Shown here piece by piece: positions 1-8,407 of a stretch of DNA of 34,113 nt. The notes beneath the pieces were generated by a model. It searched no databases, was not told where the DNA came from, and saw nothing but the letters and a program-made list of their open reading frames with translations. This DNA comes from Alphaproteobacteria bacterium (GTDB lineage Bacteria > Pseudomonadota > Alphaproteobacteria > Caulobacterales > Caulobacteraceae): assembly GCA_018826515.1 (NCBI GenBank), contig JAHKAM010000079.1, positions 1 through 34,113 on the forward strand, written 5' to 3'. The translations under genes were made by a program, and so were the position numbers. Position 1 is the first letter of the stretch. The number at the start of each line of letters is the position of its first letter.

Positions 1-47
1 CAGCCTGTTGCGCACCCGCGCCGGCTCGGCTATCGACGGCGCCTGCC

Positions 48-139
48 GGAGACGTGGCCGAGTGGCTGAAGGCAACGGTTTGCTAAATCGTCGTACCCTG
101 TAAGGGGTACCGAGGGTTCGAATCCCTCCGTCTCCGCCA
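48..139 (+). tRNA. tRNA-Ser (anticodon GCU)
   Basis: This class II tRNA decodes AGC/AGU serine codons. The acceptor arm pairs GGAGACG (48-54) with CGTCTCC (129-135), followed by discriminator G136 and an encoded CCA (137-139). The anticodon loop contains TTTGCTAA, giving GCT. The long variable arm (ACCCTGTAAGGGGT) is the serine hallmark, and the T arm reads GGGTTCGAATCCC. Its last bases are the left attachment site of the island that follows. The gene remains intact because the integrated element restores the 3' end. Confidence 0.97.
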
Positions 140-141
140 GA
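126..141 (+). repeat. attL: left 16-base direct repeat of genomic island
   Basis: CTCCGTCTCCGCCAGA covers the last bases of tRNA-Ser plus two more, and recurs exactly at 8265-8280 next to a tyrosine integrase. Integration into a tRNA 3' end with a short identical repeat at the far end is the usual outcome for P4-type integrases. Sequence outside the 16 bases is not conserved between the copies. Confidence 0.85.
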
Positions 142-414
142 CCTTCCCATTCTATGAGGGTTTGTGCGGTGGTCGCGCGACTACCCATCTTTACACCCAT
201 CATTCGTGTCGGGTGTGCTGCCCAATTTGTTAGGGGGATGGGGTCCCCCCGGTGTGAGTTGCAGTCTCGAGAAAAATTAATCGCGTCTGAGCATGTCTGT
301 ATCGGGCGTCTAGCGGCCACCGAGGTTGGTTGCCTGTCACTGCGAGACTTGACCAGGCGCTCACCTCGTGACCCGCATCGATGGTGTGCCGGGAAAGCTG
401 AGACGGGCCTTGAT
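142..414. other. left-end non-coding segment of the island
   Basis: No convincing gene lies between attL and the stop codon of the large defence-like gene. The only structure seen is a G/C hairpin, GGGGG at 233-237 pairing with CCCCC at 245-249. It lies downstream of the minus-strand gene and could stop its transcript before tRNA-Ser, but no clear T-run follows it on that strand. Confidence 0.4.
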
Positions 415-3400
415 CTACAGACTGGAGCGAGTTTGGAACAGGTCCGAGAGGACATGGCTGATCGGACGCATCTGATCCGTCGTGATGTCGAGGACGATCA
501 CGGGCAGAGTCTTGCTCGTCTGGGCGACCAATAGGATCTCGGCGCAAAGCGCCCACCCCTGCGTGTCCAGCGCTCCCGCCGCGGCCAGCACGCCCGCCGT
601 GGCGCAGAATGCGCTTGGCGAAAGGGTGGCCTCAAGACTCTCGCGCAACTGTGTGCGCAGGTCGACGTCGCGTATGACTCGATCGATCAAAGCGTCGAGG
701 GGGATGCCCTGATCGAAGAGCGGGAGCACGCGTCGTTCGGCGAGCCGATGAAGTACATCGACCACCATGGGCGACGGCTCTAGCCGGGCGGCCATTTCGA
801 CCGCGCCGAGCCATTCATCATGCTCGACCCCCAACTTTAGCGCGGTAACGGTTCTCTCTCCGAATGCCGGATCGTCCGGAGCCAAGACGGCGAGGGCTAG
901 CGCCGAAGAGAGGTCGCCATACGTTTTCAGCCGCGTACGAAGCATGTCGATGATAGTCGGATCGGAAAATTGATCTCGAATGATCTTCGCGGCCACGAGT
1001 TGTATGTTCAGGGCGCTGCGTTCGTTCGAGTCTGATCCCAGAACTTTGAGAGCGTGTTTGCGGAGAACATCGCTTCGGGGTGCGACATCCGCCAGTACCC
1101 CGAGTGCAGTGATCCCGATTTGATCCGCCTTCTCGCACCAAGCGATGAAGTCCATTCGGGCGCTGGAGTTTGAACTCGCAAAGGGCGCCAAGCTGGCCCA
1201 TGCTGGCCCGTCGAGAGTCTTCAATCGCTGCTCCGCAAAGTCTTCGCCGAGCGCGGCCTTCAGCTCGTCCCAATGCTCTATCACCAGACTACACAGGGCG
1301 TTGCTGACGCCGCCGCGATAGTAGGATCCGAGATTGATGTCCTGCTCGGAACCTTTGCCCTCGATGATGGAGCCGGCTGAATGTATCGCGACCAAGCCTG
1401 CAAAGGCTGTGGCGCGGTTCTCTTGAAAGTGGATACCGAGCCGATCAGCCTCCTCAAGAAGACGGGAGACATATTGGTCCGTCTCACCATTGGCGTGGTT
1501 GAGCCTGTAAAACTCGATCGCCAGTTGAACCTTTAGCTGGAAAGTCACTTCGTGATCGTAGTTTGCAAGCAAATTGAAGAGCGTGGGGTGACGATCGGCG
1601 CTCGCGCCGCAAGCTGCTACGATCACGCCCCGCAGCGCCTGCGGCGCGGCGCGGGACAGGTCAGAGACATAGGTTTGAACCGCGGGTTCATCGGCCATTC
1701 CCGAAGCGATGTGAGCGATCGGAGGATCAGCTTCCTGTAACCGTCGCAGCGCGACCTCCCTAACCTTGGGTGACGATCCAAAGCGCGCGAATACGGCGTC
1801 GGGAGCGCTCATGGTCTGCGATGGAGCCGACGCGTGCGGCAGCAAGGCGTTCACGGCTTCTGCGTCGCTTCCGTCGACGCCGAGCGAAGCGAGTGCCTCG
1901 ACGATCAGGTCGTATCGCGGTTTGGCTACGTTTTGCGCGATCTGGATTAGCCGCATGCGTGCGGCTGCGGGGTCCGCATAGAGCTCCGGCAAGAGTGCAA
2001 CGACCATATCCATTCGGTCGTCCTCAAGAGCGATTATTTCAGCGAAGAGCTCCTGAGCGATCGGGTCATTCGACCAGCCTTCAACTAGGGGCAGGAGACT
2101 CCAGTAGCGGACGAAGCCGCTGTCTGCTCGCACCAGCTCTACCGCATGATCGCGAAGCCGAGTGTCCTTCAAGCGTGCGATAATTTCCCAGACCTCGCGC
2201 TCACGATATTTTTGCTCGCCTGAAATTATGCGTGTCACGATACGTTCGCGAATGCCTTCATTCGCCTCGCAGTGTTTAACGAGCGAGTCCCATGGCTGCC
2301 CCCCTAGGAGAACGAACGGATGTTCGCGTTCGAGTTCTTTTAGGATCCATTTCTCGACCGAGGGACGTCCGGGAACGGTTCCCAGAAGATAAGTGACGGC
2401 GAGATCGCGGGCGATCGAATCCTGTGGCGAAGGTCCAAACCCGAGGGCTTGGAGCGCATCGACGATGATACGGTCGTCGTCCGGCCAGCCTCTGAACAGC
2501 GTTTCGGAGGCGATCGACCGTTCGGAATAATCAAGGGTCGAATGGAAACCGACCATCTGGAGGCATTCTTTCCGATCAGCCTCGTCGTGAATACCGGCGA
2601 GTACACGGGCTTGGATTGCGACGGCGCGGAGCAAGGGCGATCGACTTTCTCGGGCAGCTTCGACCAGCGCGTCCGTGTCGTCACACGGCCAGCCGACACT
2701 GAGTGCCTCTAGCGCGGCCGCCGTCACGCCCAGATTGCTGGTACCCGCGACCGTCGCACGGAGCCGAACTCTAACATCTTCATTTCCAGCAAACTTGTTG
2801 GCGAGGACTTTCGCCGCAGTTCGACTGGTTTCATGATCCTCGTCGTTAAGGCCGGCGATAAGGATGTCTAGCAAGGTCGAATCGGCCGCCCAGGCGCCGA
2901 GTGTGCGGTAGAGGGATTGGCGATACTGGACGCGACGTGGCGCCCATCGTTTCACCTTATCCTCGATGGTCGTGTGGAGCGCAGTGTCGCTCAGCCCGTT
3001 CAGCGCCAATCTCAGTAGCGCTGTTCGCTCGACCTCGGGGCCGGAGCCTTCTATCCGATCGAATATCTCCTGAGCTAAACGGAGGGCCGTTCCGGAAGCC
3101 ATGGCGGACGGACTGAAGGTGATCTCGGCTAAGAGCCGACGGCGATTTACGGCACCCAGCACATCGACATCGGCTGCCTCGATCGCGACCACAATGTCAT
3201 CGATCTCGCTCGTGCGCGTGTTCAGGGCGACAAGGTTGCGGAACACATTGCGCCATCTCGGGTCGCCAACGTTATCCCGAACAAAGTTGAGCAGGTCTGC
3301 GAACCGCCAGCTGTGGATGTGAACTGCCGACAGGAACTCCTCGAGACTGGCGTGGGCGAAGCCTACGTCGCCGGGGCCCTTCTCAACAATCAAACCAACT

Positions 3401-5184
3401 GTTTCTGCGTTCACCGCGAGCATTTCGTCCGCAACGGCGTCGGCGCGTTCCGGGGTATAGCCATTGCTGGCCAATAGATGCTCACGAATGGCCTTACCCC
3501 CGAGCGCGCGGGCGTAGCCGGCGTCTCCTCCGTCTCGCCGAGACGCAAAGGCCAAAGCGGCTAATGCCGTCTGGCGAAGCTCGGGAGAGGCTGCCGCAGT
3601 GAAGCGTGAGTTCACGTCACCGGCGGCGGTTGCTCGGCTCTCCGGGTGGATCTCAAGCAGCAGGCGGATGAGGGATTGAAAGGCTTGGGCCCGGTCACGC
3701 GGAAGCGCGACGTCCCGTACTGCGAGCGCCAGCAAGCCGACGAAGAGTAGAGGCGTTTCTGCAAGCTCGCCGAGCGCCCGATCACTTTGAAGCTCTTTCA
3801 GGAAACGGTCGGTGCGCCACACTGCGACGGCCGAGGATTCCCCCTCTCTTTCCGGGCTCCCTAAATGGCCGAACCAAGTATGAGCAAGGGCCCGCTGCTG
3901 GACGCTGGAAAGCGGGGCGAGCTCTGCGGTCTTCCAAGATTGCGGCAAGGTCCCGATCTTGCGCAGCCCGAGTGGTCGACCGGATACTATCGTCGGAATC
4001 TGGTGTACTTCCACATATGTCAGCAGGGTGGCGAGAGCGAGCCGGGCAGCTTGTTCGGCGGACCATTCGTCCAGGCCATCTACGATCAGGACGATCCTGT
4101 CTTCTTCGATCGCGCGGTTGACCATGGAGACGAGATCCTCAGTCAGCAGCGGCTGGAGAGCTTGAGCCACCAGCTCCTTGAGGCTGACTTCGCCACCCTT
4201 TTCGGCGGTGGCGCGCGCCCATTTGGCAAACGAAACAATTATCGGTAGGCGCTCCCCCCAACGGGCCGCGAGAACGGGAAAAACTGTTTGCGTCCCCAGA
4301 AGGTCGAGGGCGATGCACCGCAATAGGGTGCTCTTGCCCGCCCCTGCATCGGCGACCACGGCGATGTGCTCGGAATCCGCCAACCAGCTAGCGGCGGAAA
4401 CACGCCGCAGTTCGTCGCGGGAAAGGACTGAGGTGGCGGCCGGCTTCTGCTCCGTCAATCCGTCGAAATGGCTAGGGGCGACTGGCACCGGACCTTGGCC
4501 GGGGTTTGGATCACTCGCTCTGTGCCGAACGTAGACATCTGGCATAACGTAGCGGTCAAGGAGAGCCAGTGATCGATGTGACGAGGCGGGCCCCACGAAT
4601 CGTGTCGCGACAATTCCCTGATCGAGATCGCTAAAGCGGGCTGTATAAAGCCGCGCGACCTGAGCGCGTATCCTGGCAAATTCTTCCCCGTCCAATCTGG
4701 CGGTCATCGCTGGGTCGGCCTGATCGCCGTAAAAGGCGTTGAGCCAAGCGCGTCCAAAAAAGGATAGGACCAGATCTTGATGGGGGCGAAGCCGGTCCGA
4801 GAGTCGATCTCCGCCCATGACCTCCAAGGCGATACCCCTCTCCTTCAGTCCTTCGGCCTGCCTTTCGATTTCCTCTTGGACAACAACATCGTCTAGATCC
4901 GCCTGAACTGCGATGAAGAACTTGTCCGAGCGGGTAAGCCAAGAACCCTCGGAGAAAGCTTTTACAGCCTTGCGCAGCTGGGCCGTGGAGAAGGACCGGT
5001 AGCGTTTTGCTTGCCAGACTTCGTATCGCCCGTCTGCCTTCCGAGCGAAGACATCGATACCCTGTTGCGGCTGCCCCTGACGGCCATAGCGCACAGCGCT
5101 TTCGACGAGGGCGGACCGGGCGGCGAGCCGACAACAAAGACGCTCGAAATTTTCCCACGTAAGGGCGCCGAACGGGAGGGTCAT
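415..5184 (-). CDS. Mrr-like nuclease / NACHT-STAND NTPase / helical-repeat protein, putative anti-phage defence
   Basis: The protein has about 1589 residues in three parts. Residues 5-150 look like an Mrr-type PD-(D/E)XK nuclease: E11 in an ENFE motif, D44 in GIDVFARK, and the Q58-A-K60 pair in EVWQAKRY. Residues 270-420 form a NACHT/STAND NTPase with Walker A ADAGAGKST (K284), Walker B VLIVDGLDEW (D369, D372, E373) and R403 in IVSGRP. About 900 residues of HEAT-like helical repeats follow and probably sense the trigger. In characterised STAND defence proteins, ligand binding to the repeats drives oligomerisation and activates the N-terminal effector; here that would be DNA cleavage. The reading frame is open upstream to 5280, but I prefer ATG 5184 because the conserved domain begins there; neither start has a strong ribosome site. 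It is the only cargo gene of the island. GC is lower than the backbone (31 of 60 bases at 1021-1080 versus 46 of 60 at 9121-9180). The trigger and the anti-phage role are inferred. Confidence 0.85.
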   Translation of the reverse strand: MTLPFGALTWENFERLCCRLAARSALVESAVRYGRQGQPQQGIDVFARKADGRYEVWQAKRYRSFSTAQLRKAVKAFSEGSWLTRSDKFFIAVQADLDDVVVQEEIERQAEGLKERGIALEVMGGDRLSDRLRPHQDLVLSFFGRAWLNAFYGDQADPAMTARLDGEEFARIRAQVARLYTARFSDLDQGIVATRFVGPASSHRSLALLDRYVMPDVYVRHRASDPNPGQGPVPVAPSHFDGLTEQKPAATSVLSRDELRRVSAASWLADSEHIAVVADAGAGKSTLLRCIALDLLGTQTVFPVLAARWGERLPIIVSFAKWARATAEKGGEVSLKELVAQALQPLLTEDLVSMVNRAIEEDRIVLIVDGLDEWSAEQAARLALATLLTYVEVHQIPTIVSGRPLGLRKIGTLPQSWKTAELAPLSSVQQRALAHTWFGHLGSPEREGESSAVAVWRTDRFLKELQSDRALGELAETPLLFVGLLALAVRDVALPRDRAQAFQSLIRLLLEIHPESRATAAGDVNSRFTAAASPELRQTALAALAFASRRDGGDAGYARALGGKAIREHLLASNGYTPERADAVADEMLAVNAETVGLIVEKGPGDVGFAHASLEEFLSAVHIHSWRFADLLNFVRDNVGDPRWRNVFRNLVALNTRTSEIDDIVVAIEAADVDVLGAVNRRRLLAEITFSPSAMASGTALRLAQEIFDRIEGSGPEVERTALLRLALNGLSDTALHTTIEDKVKRWAPRRVQYRQSLYRTLGAWAADSTLLDILIAGLNDEDHETSRTAAKVLANKFAGNEDVRVRLRATVAGTSNLGVTAAALEALSVGWPCDDTDALVEAARESRSPLLRAVAIQARVLAGIHDEADRKECLQMVGFHSTLDYSERSIASETLFRGWPDDDRIIVDALQALGFGPSPQDSIARDLAVTYLLGTVPGRPSVEKWILKELEREHPFVLLGGQPWDSLVKHCEANEGIRERIVTRIISGEQKYREREVWEIIARLKDTRLRDHAVELVRADSGFVRYWSLLPLVEGWSNDPIAQELFAEIIALEDDRMDMVVALLPELYADPAAARMRLIQIAQNVAKPRYDLIVEALASLGVDGSDAEAVNALLPHASAPSQTMSAPDAVFARFGSSPKVREVALRRLQEADPPIAHIASGMADEPAVQTYVSDLSRAAPQALRGVIVAACGASADRHPTLFNLLANYDHEVTFQLKVQLAIEFYRLNHANGETDQYVSRLLEEADRLGIHFQENRATAFAGLVAIHSAGSIIEGKGSEQDINLGSYYRGGVSNALCSLVIEHWDELKAALGEDFAEQRLKTLDGPAWASLAPFASSNSSARMDFIAWCEKADQIGITALGVLADVAPRSDVLRKHALKVLGSDSNERSALNIQLVAAKIIRDQFSDPTIIDMLRTRLKTYGDLSSALALAVLAPDDPAFGERTVTALKLGVEHDEWLGAVEMAARLEPSPMVVDVLHRLAERRVLPLFDQGIPLDALIDRVIRDVDLRTQLRESLEATLSPSAFCATAGVLAAAGALDTQGWALCAEILLVAQTSKTLPVIVLDITTDQMRPISHVLSDLFQTRSSL

Positions 5185-5280
5185 CGTCGCGGTCAACACA
5201 GGCGGACGCGGGAACGCTCCGCACGGAGGAGCCCAAAGGGCCGCTTGTTCAGTGGGTGGGTGAAGGGAGGCGGCGACCAT

Positions 5281-6177
5281 GAGGGCAACCTAACGGGTAC
5301 GCTCAATACGCGTCCATGGCTATGTGCCATGCACAGCAGTCTTCAGGAGGTAAAGTCGCACCCACACCTAGGTTTTCGCCCGGAGAATCCGAGTGTGCCT
5401 TTCCGTCCGCGGGTCAGAGAGTGCTTTCACTGTAGCATTAGCGCAGCCCCGTGAGGGGTTCTCATACCCCAGAGCCGCCGATGCCGCTCCATGCGCAAAC
5501 TGGGCGATAGGGCACGTCGTCCTCGAGCGACGAGACACTGTTTGCTGGTAGGCGCCGCAAGGGCTCGCTTCTAGCTGCCATGGGTACTGCAGTGGCGGTT
5601 CAGAACAGCCAGCGCGCGATGTAAATAGGAATGGGGCCAAACAGCTTCCCAAGGGCGTCGTCATCCTCGTCAACGGCTTACCCGGCTTTGTCTCGGGTGA
5701 AGAACCAAGGCGCCCCCGAGCGGTACCCGATAGGGTGCCCAACTTGGTCCCCTCACTGCTTGACCTGCTTTACGTCTCGAAGCGGCTTTGCCGCTCCCTC
5801 GCCGGCTGGTCGGCTGCGCCGCAGCTTGCTGCGACTTGCCTAGGCCCCCTAGACGCTTCTCATCTCAGGGCCGGCATGGAAGCTGAAGCTGAGGGCTCAA
5901 GCCGATCCATCCCCAGCGCCTGAGCGCCGGGGCGGACCGAACTCGAAATTGCCTCAGGACCGTATATGGAGGGCTTACGCTTCGGGCTCCCGACCTGACG
6001 ACGCGTCGGCCGGGCTGGTGGCTACTTTCGACGAAACGTCTCGCCGGCGGCCGCGCTTCCACCTTAAGTCTGCGCTTCGGGTATGGCCACATCCCCATGG
6101 TACCGTACGATCAGCGCCCCACCGGTCTTTTATTTCCCGACGACACTGAAAGCCGCGCTGGACGCGGATAATGATGG
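5281..6177. other. long non-coding or degenerate segment inside the island
   Basis: About 900 bases lie between the defence-like gene and alpA without a gene I can defend. Several small hairpins are visible: CCCC-GTGA-GGGG near 5447-5458, AGCGGC-TTT-GCCGCT near 5779-5793, and CTGCG/CGCAG pairs shortly after. A short minus-strand frame at 5600-5677 ends in IPIYIARWLF but has no start codon. A plus-strand open frame at 5893-6171 is listed separately. The segment may hold promoters, recombination-accessory sites, a transfer origin or an eroded gene; the sequence alone does not decide. Confidence 0.4.
5893..6171 (+). pseudogene. possible remnant gene or small protein, unknown
   Basis: A frame of about 92 codons is open between a TGA at 5890 and a TAA at 6169. 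It reads with protein-like composition (LSLRFGYGHIPMVPYDQRPT near the end). The only ATG, at 6097, would give just 24 residues, and no plausible GTG or TTG start was found upstream. It could be the tail of an eroded gene or chance. I do not recognise the family. Confidence 0.2.
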
Positions 6178-6393
6178 CTATCTAAGGCCGACTTCTGCCA
6201 AGGAGCGGCGCAGTTCGCCGACATTCCAGACGGTAGTCTGAGGGCCCAATTTCTTGGGCTGGGGAATGATACCCCGCTTCACCCAACGCCAGACATTCGA
6301 GGCCGATGTCGAGTAGAGTTCCGCCACCACTGGCAACCGGACGAAGGCTCGGTCCGAGAGGGTATCGAAGTGTGAAGTTGGTTCGTTTGACAT
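6178..6393 (-). CDS. AlpA-family helix-turn-helix regulator / excisionase-like protein
   Basis: This 71-residue protein is a small winged-helix DNA binder of the AlpA/MerR-like excisionase class. The core is RLPVVAELYSTSASNVWRWV at about residues 19-38, followed by a short beta-wing (PKKLGPQTTVW) typical of AlpA. In P4-like elements, AlpA activates integrase expression or assists excision. A strong ribosome site (GCGAGGAG) sits 6-13 bases before the ATG. It lies downstream of the integrase and the 137-residue gene on the same strand with an 83-base gap, so all three may form one module. Assignment to the family is confident; whether it acts as transcription factor or directionality factor is open. 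Confidence 0.75.
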   Translation of the reverse strand: MSNEPTSHFDTLSDRAFVRLPVVAELYSTSASNVWRWVKRGIIPQPKKLGPQTTVWNVGELRRSLAEVGLR

Positions 6394-6476
6394 GCGTCGC
6401 TCCTCGCTGAGAGGCCGACTACATGAACAGCGATCCTAACTGTGTCAGCAAATTCGCAGCGCAAGTTGTCGAGAAA

Positions 6477-6890
6477 CTATTTGCGCCGCCTCGCCACATG
6501 GGCCTGCAAAATGTCGAGTATTCTCTGCCGGGTTTTGAAGCCGGGCAGCGTGTAGTGCTTTTTGATAGCGGCTTGGATGGTGCGGCGTTTGTAGCCAGTC
6601 ACATCCTCTGCCTCCGCGATCGCCGCCTCTAGTGGGCCGCCGTTCACGATCTGCTGCCTAAGCACCCATGTAGCTATCGCAAGATGATCAGCGATTTTCT
6701 CCTCACGACGCAGTGCAGCCGTGTCCAAGCTGATAGCGCCGATCAGATAGTCCGCAATGAAATCACGTTCTTCCTGAGACAGCTCTTCACCGGTTCGGAG
6801 CCTCTCCGCCAACCCATCCATGTCACCCATCTTTGCCCGTGGGAGGGCTGTGAAGGCATCCAACGCGTCGAACCGAACTCTCTCACTCAT
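6477..6890 (-). CDS. hypothetical protein coupled to the integrase
   Basis: This 137-residue protein is predominantly helical and charged, with no signal peptide or membrane segment. Its C-terminal third contains DVTGYKRRTIQAAIKKHY, which could be a helix-turn-helix, followed by a basic tail ending ARRRK. Its ATG (6890) overlaps the integrase stop in an ATGA arrangement, so the two are probably translated together. That coupling and the basic tail suggest a DNA-binding accessory to recombination or element control. I do not recognise a named family, and the function is inference from position. Confidence 0.65.
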   Translation of the reverse strand: MSERVRFDALDAFTALPRAKMGDMDGLAERLRTGEELSQEERDFIADYLIGAISLDTAALRREEKIADHLAIATWVLRQQIVNGGPLEAAIAEAEDVTGYKRRTIQAAIKKHYTLPGFKTRQRILDILQAHVARRRK

Positions 6891-8119
6891 TGGCCGCGAA
6901 CCTTGAGAATCGCGACCTCGGAGGAAGCCGGGCTTTCACAGAAACGTGCCCAGTCGTCGGCAAGCCTTCGACGCTTCTCGAACAGGTCGCCTCGCCGATA
7001 GGCCGCTTCGACCTTGTTCCCGACCGCGTGTGCCAAGGCCATCTCTGCAACGTCAGAGCCGTGGGTGGTGCATTCGGCAACCCAGTCGCGGAAGGTCGAC
7101 CGGAAGCCGTGCGGAACGGCGTCCACCTTCATTCGCCGAAGGACGGCCGACAGCGTCATGTCCGACAGGACCCCTCCTCTTGGAGCCGGAAACACAAGGT
7201 CGCTACCGCCTATGCGGGGCAGGGTTTTTAGGAGATCCAGCGCGGCCGCTGAGAGTGCGACACGGTGTTCTCGTCCTGCCTTCATCCGGTCGGCAGGCAC
7301 CGTCCAGGTACCGGCGCCTAGATCGATCTCTGGCCACCTTGCACCACGCACTTCGCCGGAGCGAGCAGCTGTGAGAATTGCGAACCGCAGCGCCTGTGCT
7401 CCCATGCCCTCCACCGCTTTAAGCTCAATCATAAAGGCCGGCACTTCGGTGTAGGGCAAGGCGCGATGGTGGACAGGTCGCGCAACTTTCGAGCGCTTGG
7501 GCAGCACCTTGTCCAGATGACCCCTCCACCGCGCAGGATTGGGGCCCTGCCGAAGGTTTCTGGCTGCGGCCCAGTCAAGAATCTGTTCGATCCGTCCTCG
7601 CACTCGGCTCGCCGTCTCTGTCCGTGTGAGCCAGATCGGGTCGATGACCTTCAGGACGTGCGGAGTATCTAAATCGCTGACGGAGAGGTTGCCGATGATC
7701 GGATGGGCGTATCGTTCAAGCGAACTATTCCACTGGGCGCGGTGTTTGGCGTTTCTCCAACCGGCTTCCTGGCTCTTGATGAAGGCGTCCGTGGCGCTTT
7801 TGAATGTCATTGCCTTGGCTGCCTCGGCTTTCAGCGCGTTTTTGGCCGCTCGTGCCTTTTCGATCGGGTCTTCACCGTCCCGGATGAGTGCACGGGCGCG
7901 GCGGGCGGCGTCCCGGGCCTCGGCCAGGGTGACTTCGGGGTAGCCGCCGAGCCCCATGTCCCGTCGGCGTCCGGCGATGGTGACTCGCAGGATCCACGTT
8001 CGCCCGCCTGTCGATAGGACCTGAAGGGCAAGGCCAGGCACCCCGCCGACGAAGTGAAGGCCGGGGTCCATCAATCGTTTGACCGCAAGCGAAGTCATCT
8101 CTGCGGCTTTCCGCGCCAT
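6887..8119 (-). CDS. tyrosine recombinase, P4-type integrase (tRNA-Ser island)
   Basis: This 410-residue phage-type integrase probably inserted the island into tRNA-Ser. Residues 8-90 form the arm-binding domain (DUF4102 type; GLALQVLSTGGRTWILRV and LGGYPEVTLAEAR). A core-binding helical domain follows at about 105-200, then the catalytic domain. The visible active-site set is complete: R253 (TAARSGEVRG), H337-x-x-R340 (PHGFRSTF), H364 (ALAHAVGN) and nucleophile Y374 (AAYRRGDL). An in-frame GTG at 8125 is an alternative start, but ATG 8119 matches the usual length. The gene starts about 145 bases inside attR and reads inward. No frameshift or lost catalytic residue is seen, so the element may still be mobile. 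Confidence 0.95.
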   Translation of the reverse strand: MARKAAEMTSLAVKRLMDPGLHFVGGVPGLALQVLSTGGRTWILRVTIAGRRRDMGLGGYPEVTLAEARDAARRARALIRDGEDPIEKARAAKNALKAEAAKAMTFKSATDAFIKSQEAGWRNAKHRAQWNSSLERYAHPIIGNLSVSDLDTPHVLKVIDPIWLTRTETASRVRGRIEQILDWAAARNLRQGPNPARWRGHLDKVLPKRSKVARPVHHRALPYTEVPAFMIELKAVEGMGAQALRFAILTAARSGEVRGARWPEIDLGAGTWTVPADRMKAGREHRVALSAAALDLLKTLPRIGGSDLVFPAPRGGVLSDMTLSAVLRRMKVDAVPHGFRSTFRDWVAECTTHGSDVAEMALAHAVGNKVEAAYRRGDLFEKRRRLADDWARFCESPASSEVAILKVRGQ

Positions 8120-8264
8120 GCGCACCCATCCTCAAACCCATCATTGAGTTTGCGATAGGACGCACTGGGTTGCAATGCCCCGCCACGACAAAGGCCCGCC
8201 AACATTGAAGAATAGGTTTGCGATCGTCGCGTGCTGCAGCAGGTGGAAGTTCGATACAGGCGGA

Positions 8265-8280
8265 CTCCGTCTCCGCCAGA
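8265..8280 (+). repeat. attR: right 16-base direct repeat of genomic island
   Basis: This is an exact copy of CTCCGTCTCCGCCAGA, the end of tRNA-Ser at 126-141. The upstream bases (GTTCGATACAGGCGGA) do not continue the tRNA, so this is the distal junction rather than a second tRNA. The distance between the copies gives an element of 8139 bases. Confidence 0.85.
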
Positions 8281-8407
8281 TCCCTTCCTTCCTGCCTGCC
8301 TTGAGCCTGTCGCGTGGACGCGGGCAGTGCTGCGGCCCGGTCGACCGAATCCCTGCGCCGGGATAAGTCTCGGGCCCTCCGCAAGGATCGCACGGGAGCA
8401 GGGCTTT

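Noticed and set aside
5368..5742. A 124-codon minus-strand frame in the island gap
   Set aside because: It has erratic composition, no ribosome site and no recognisable motif.
8231..8407. N-terminal extension of the oxidoreductase frame
   Set aside because: It runs through attR and lacks similarity to the Rossmann start. ATG 8408 has a ribosome site and begins right before the dinucleotide motif.
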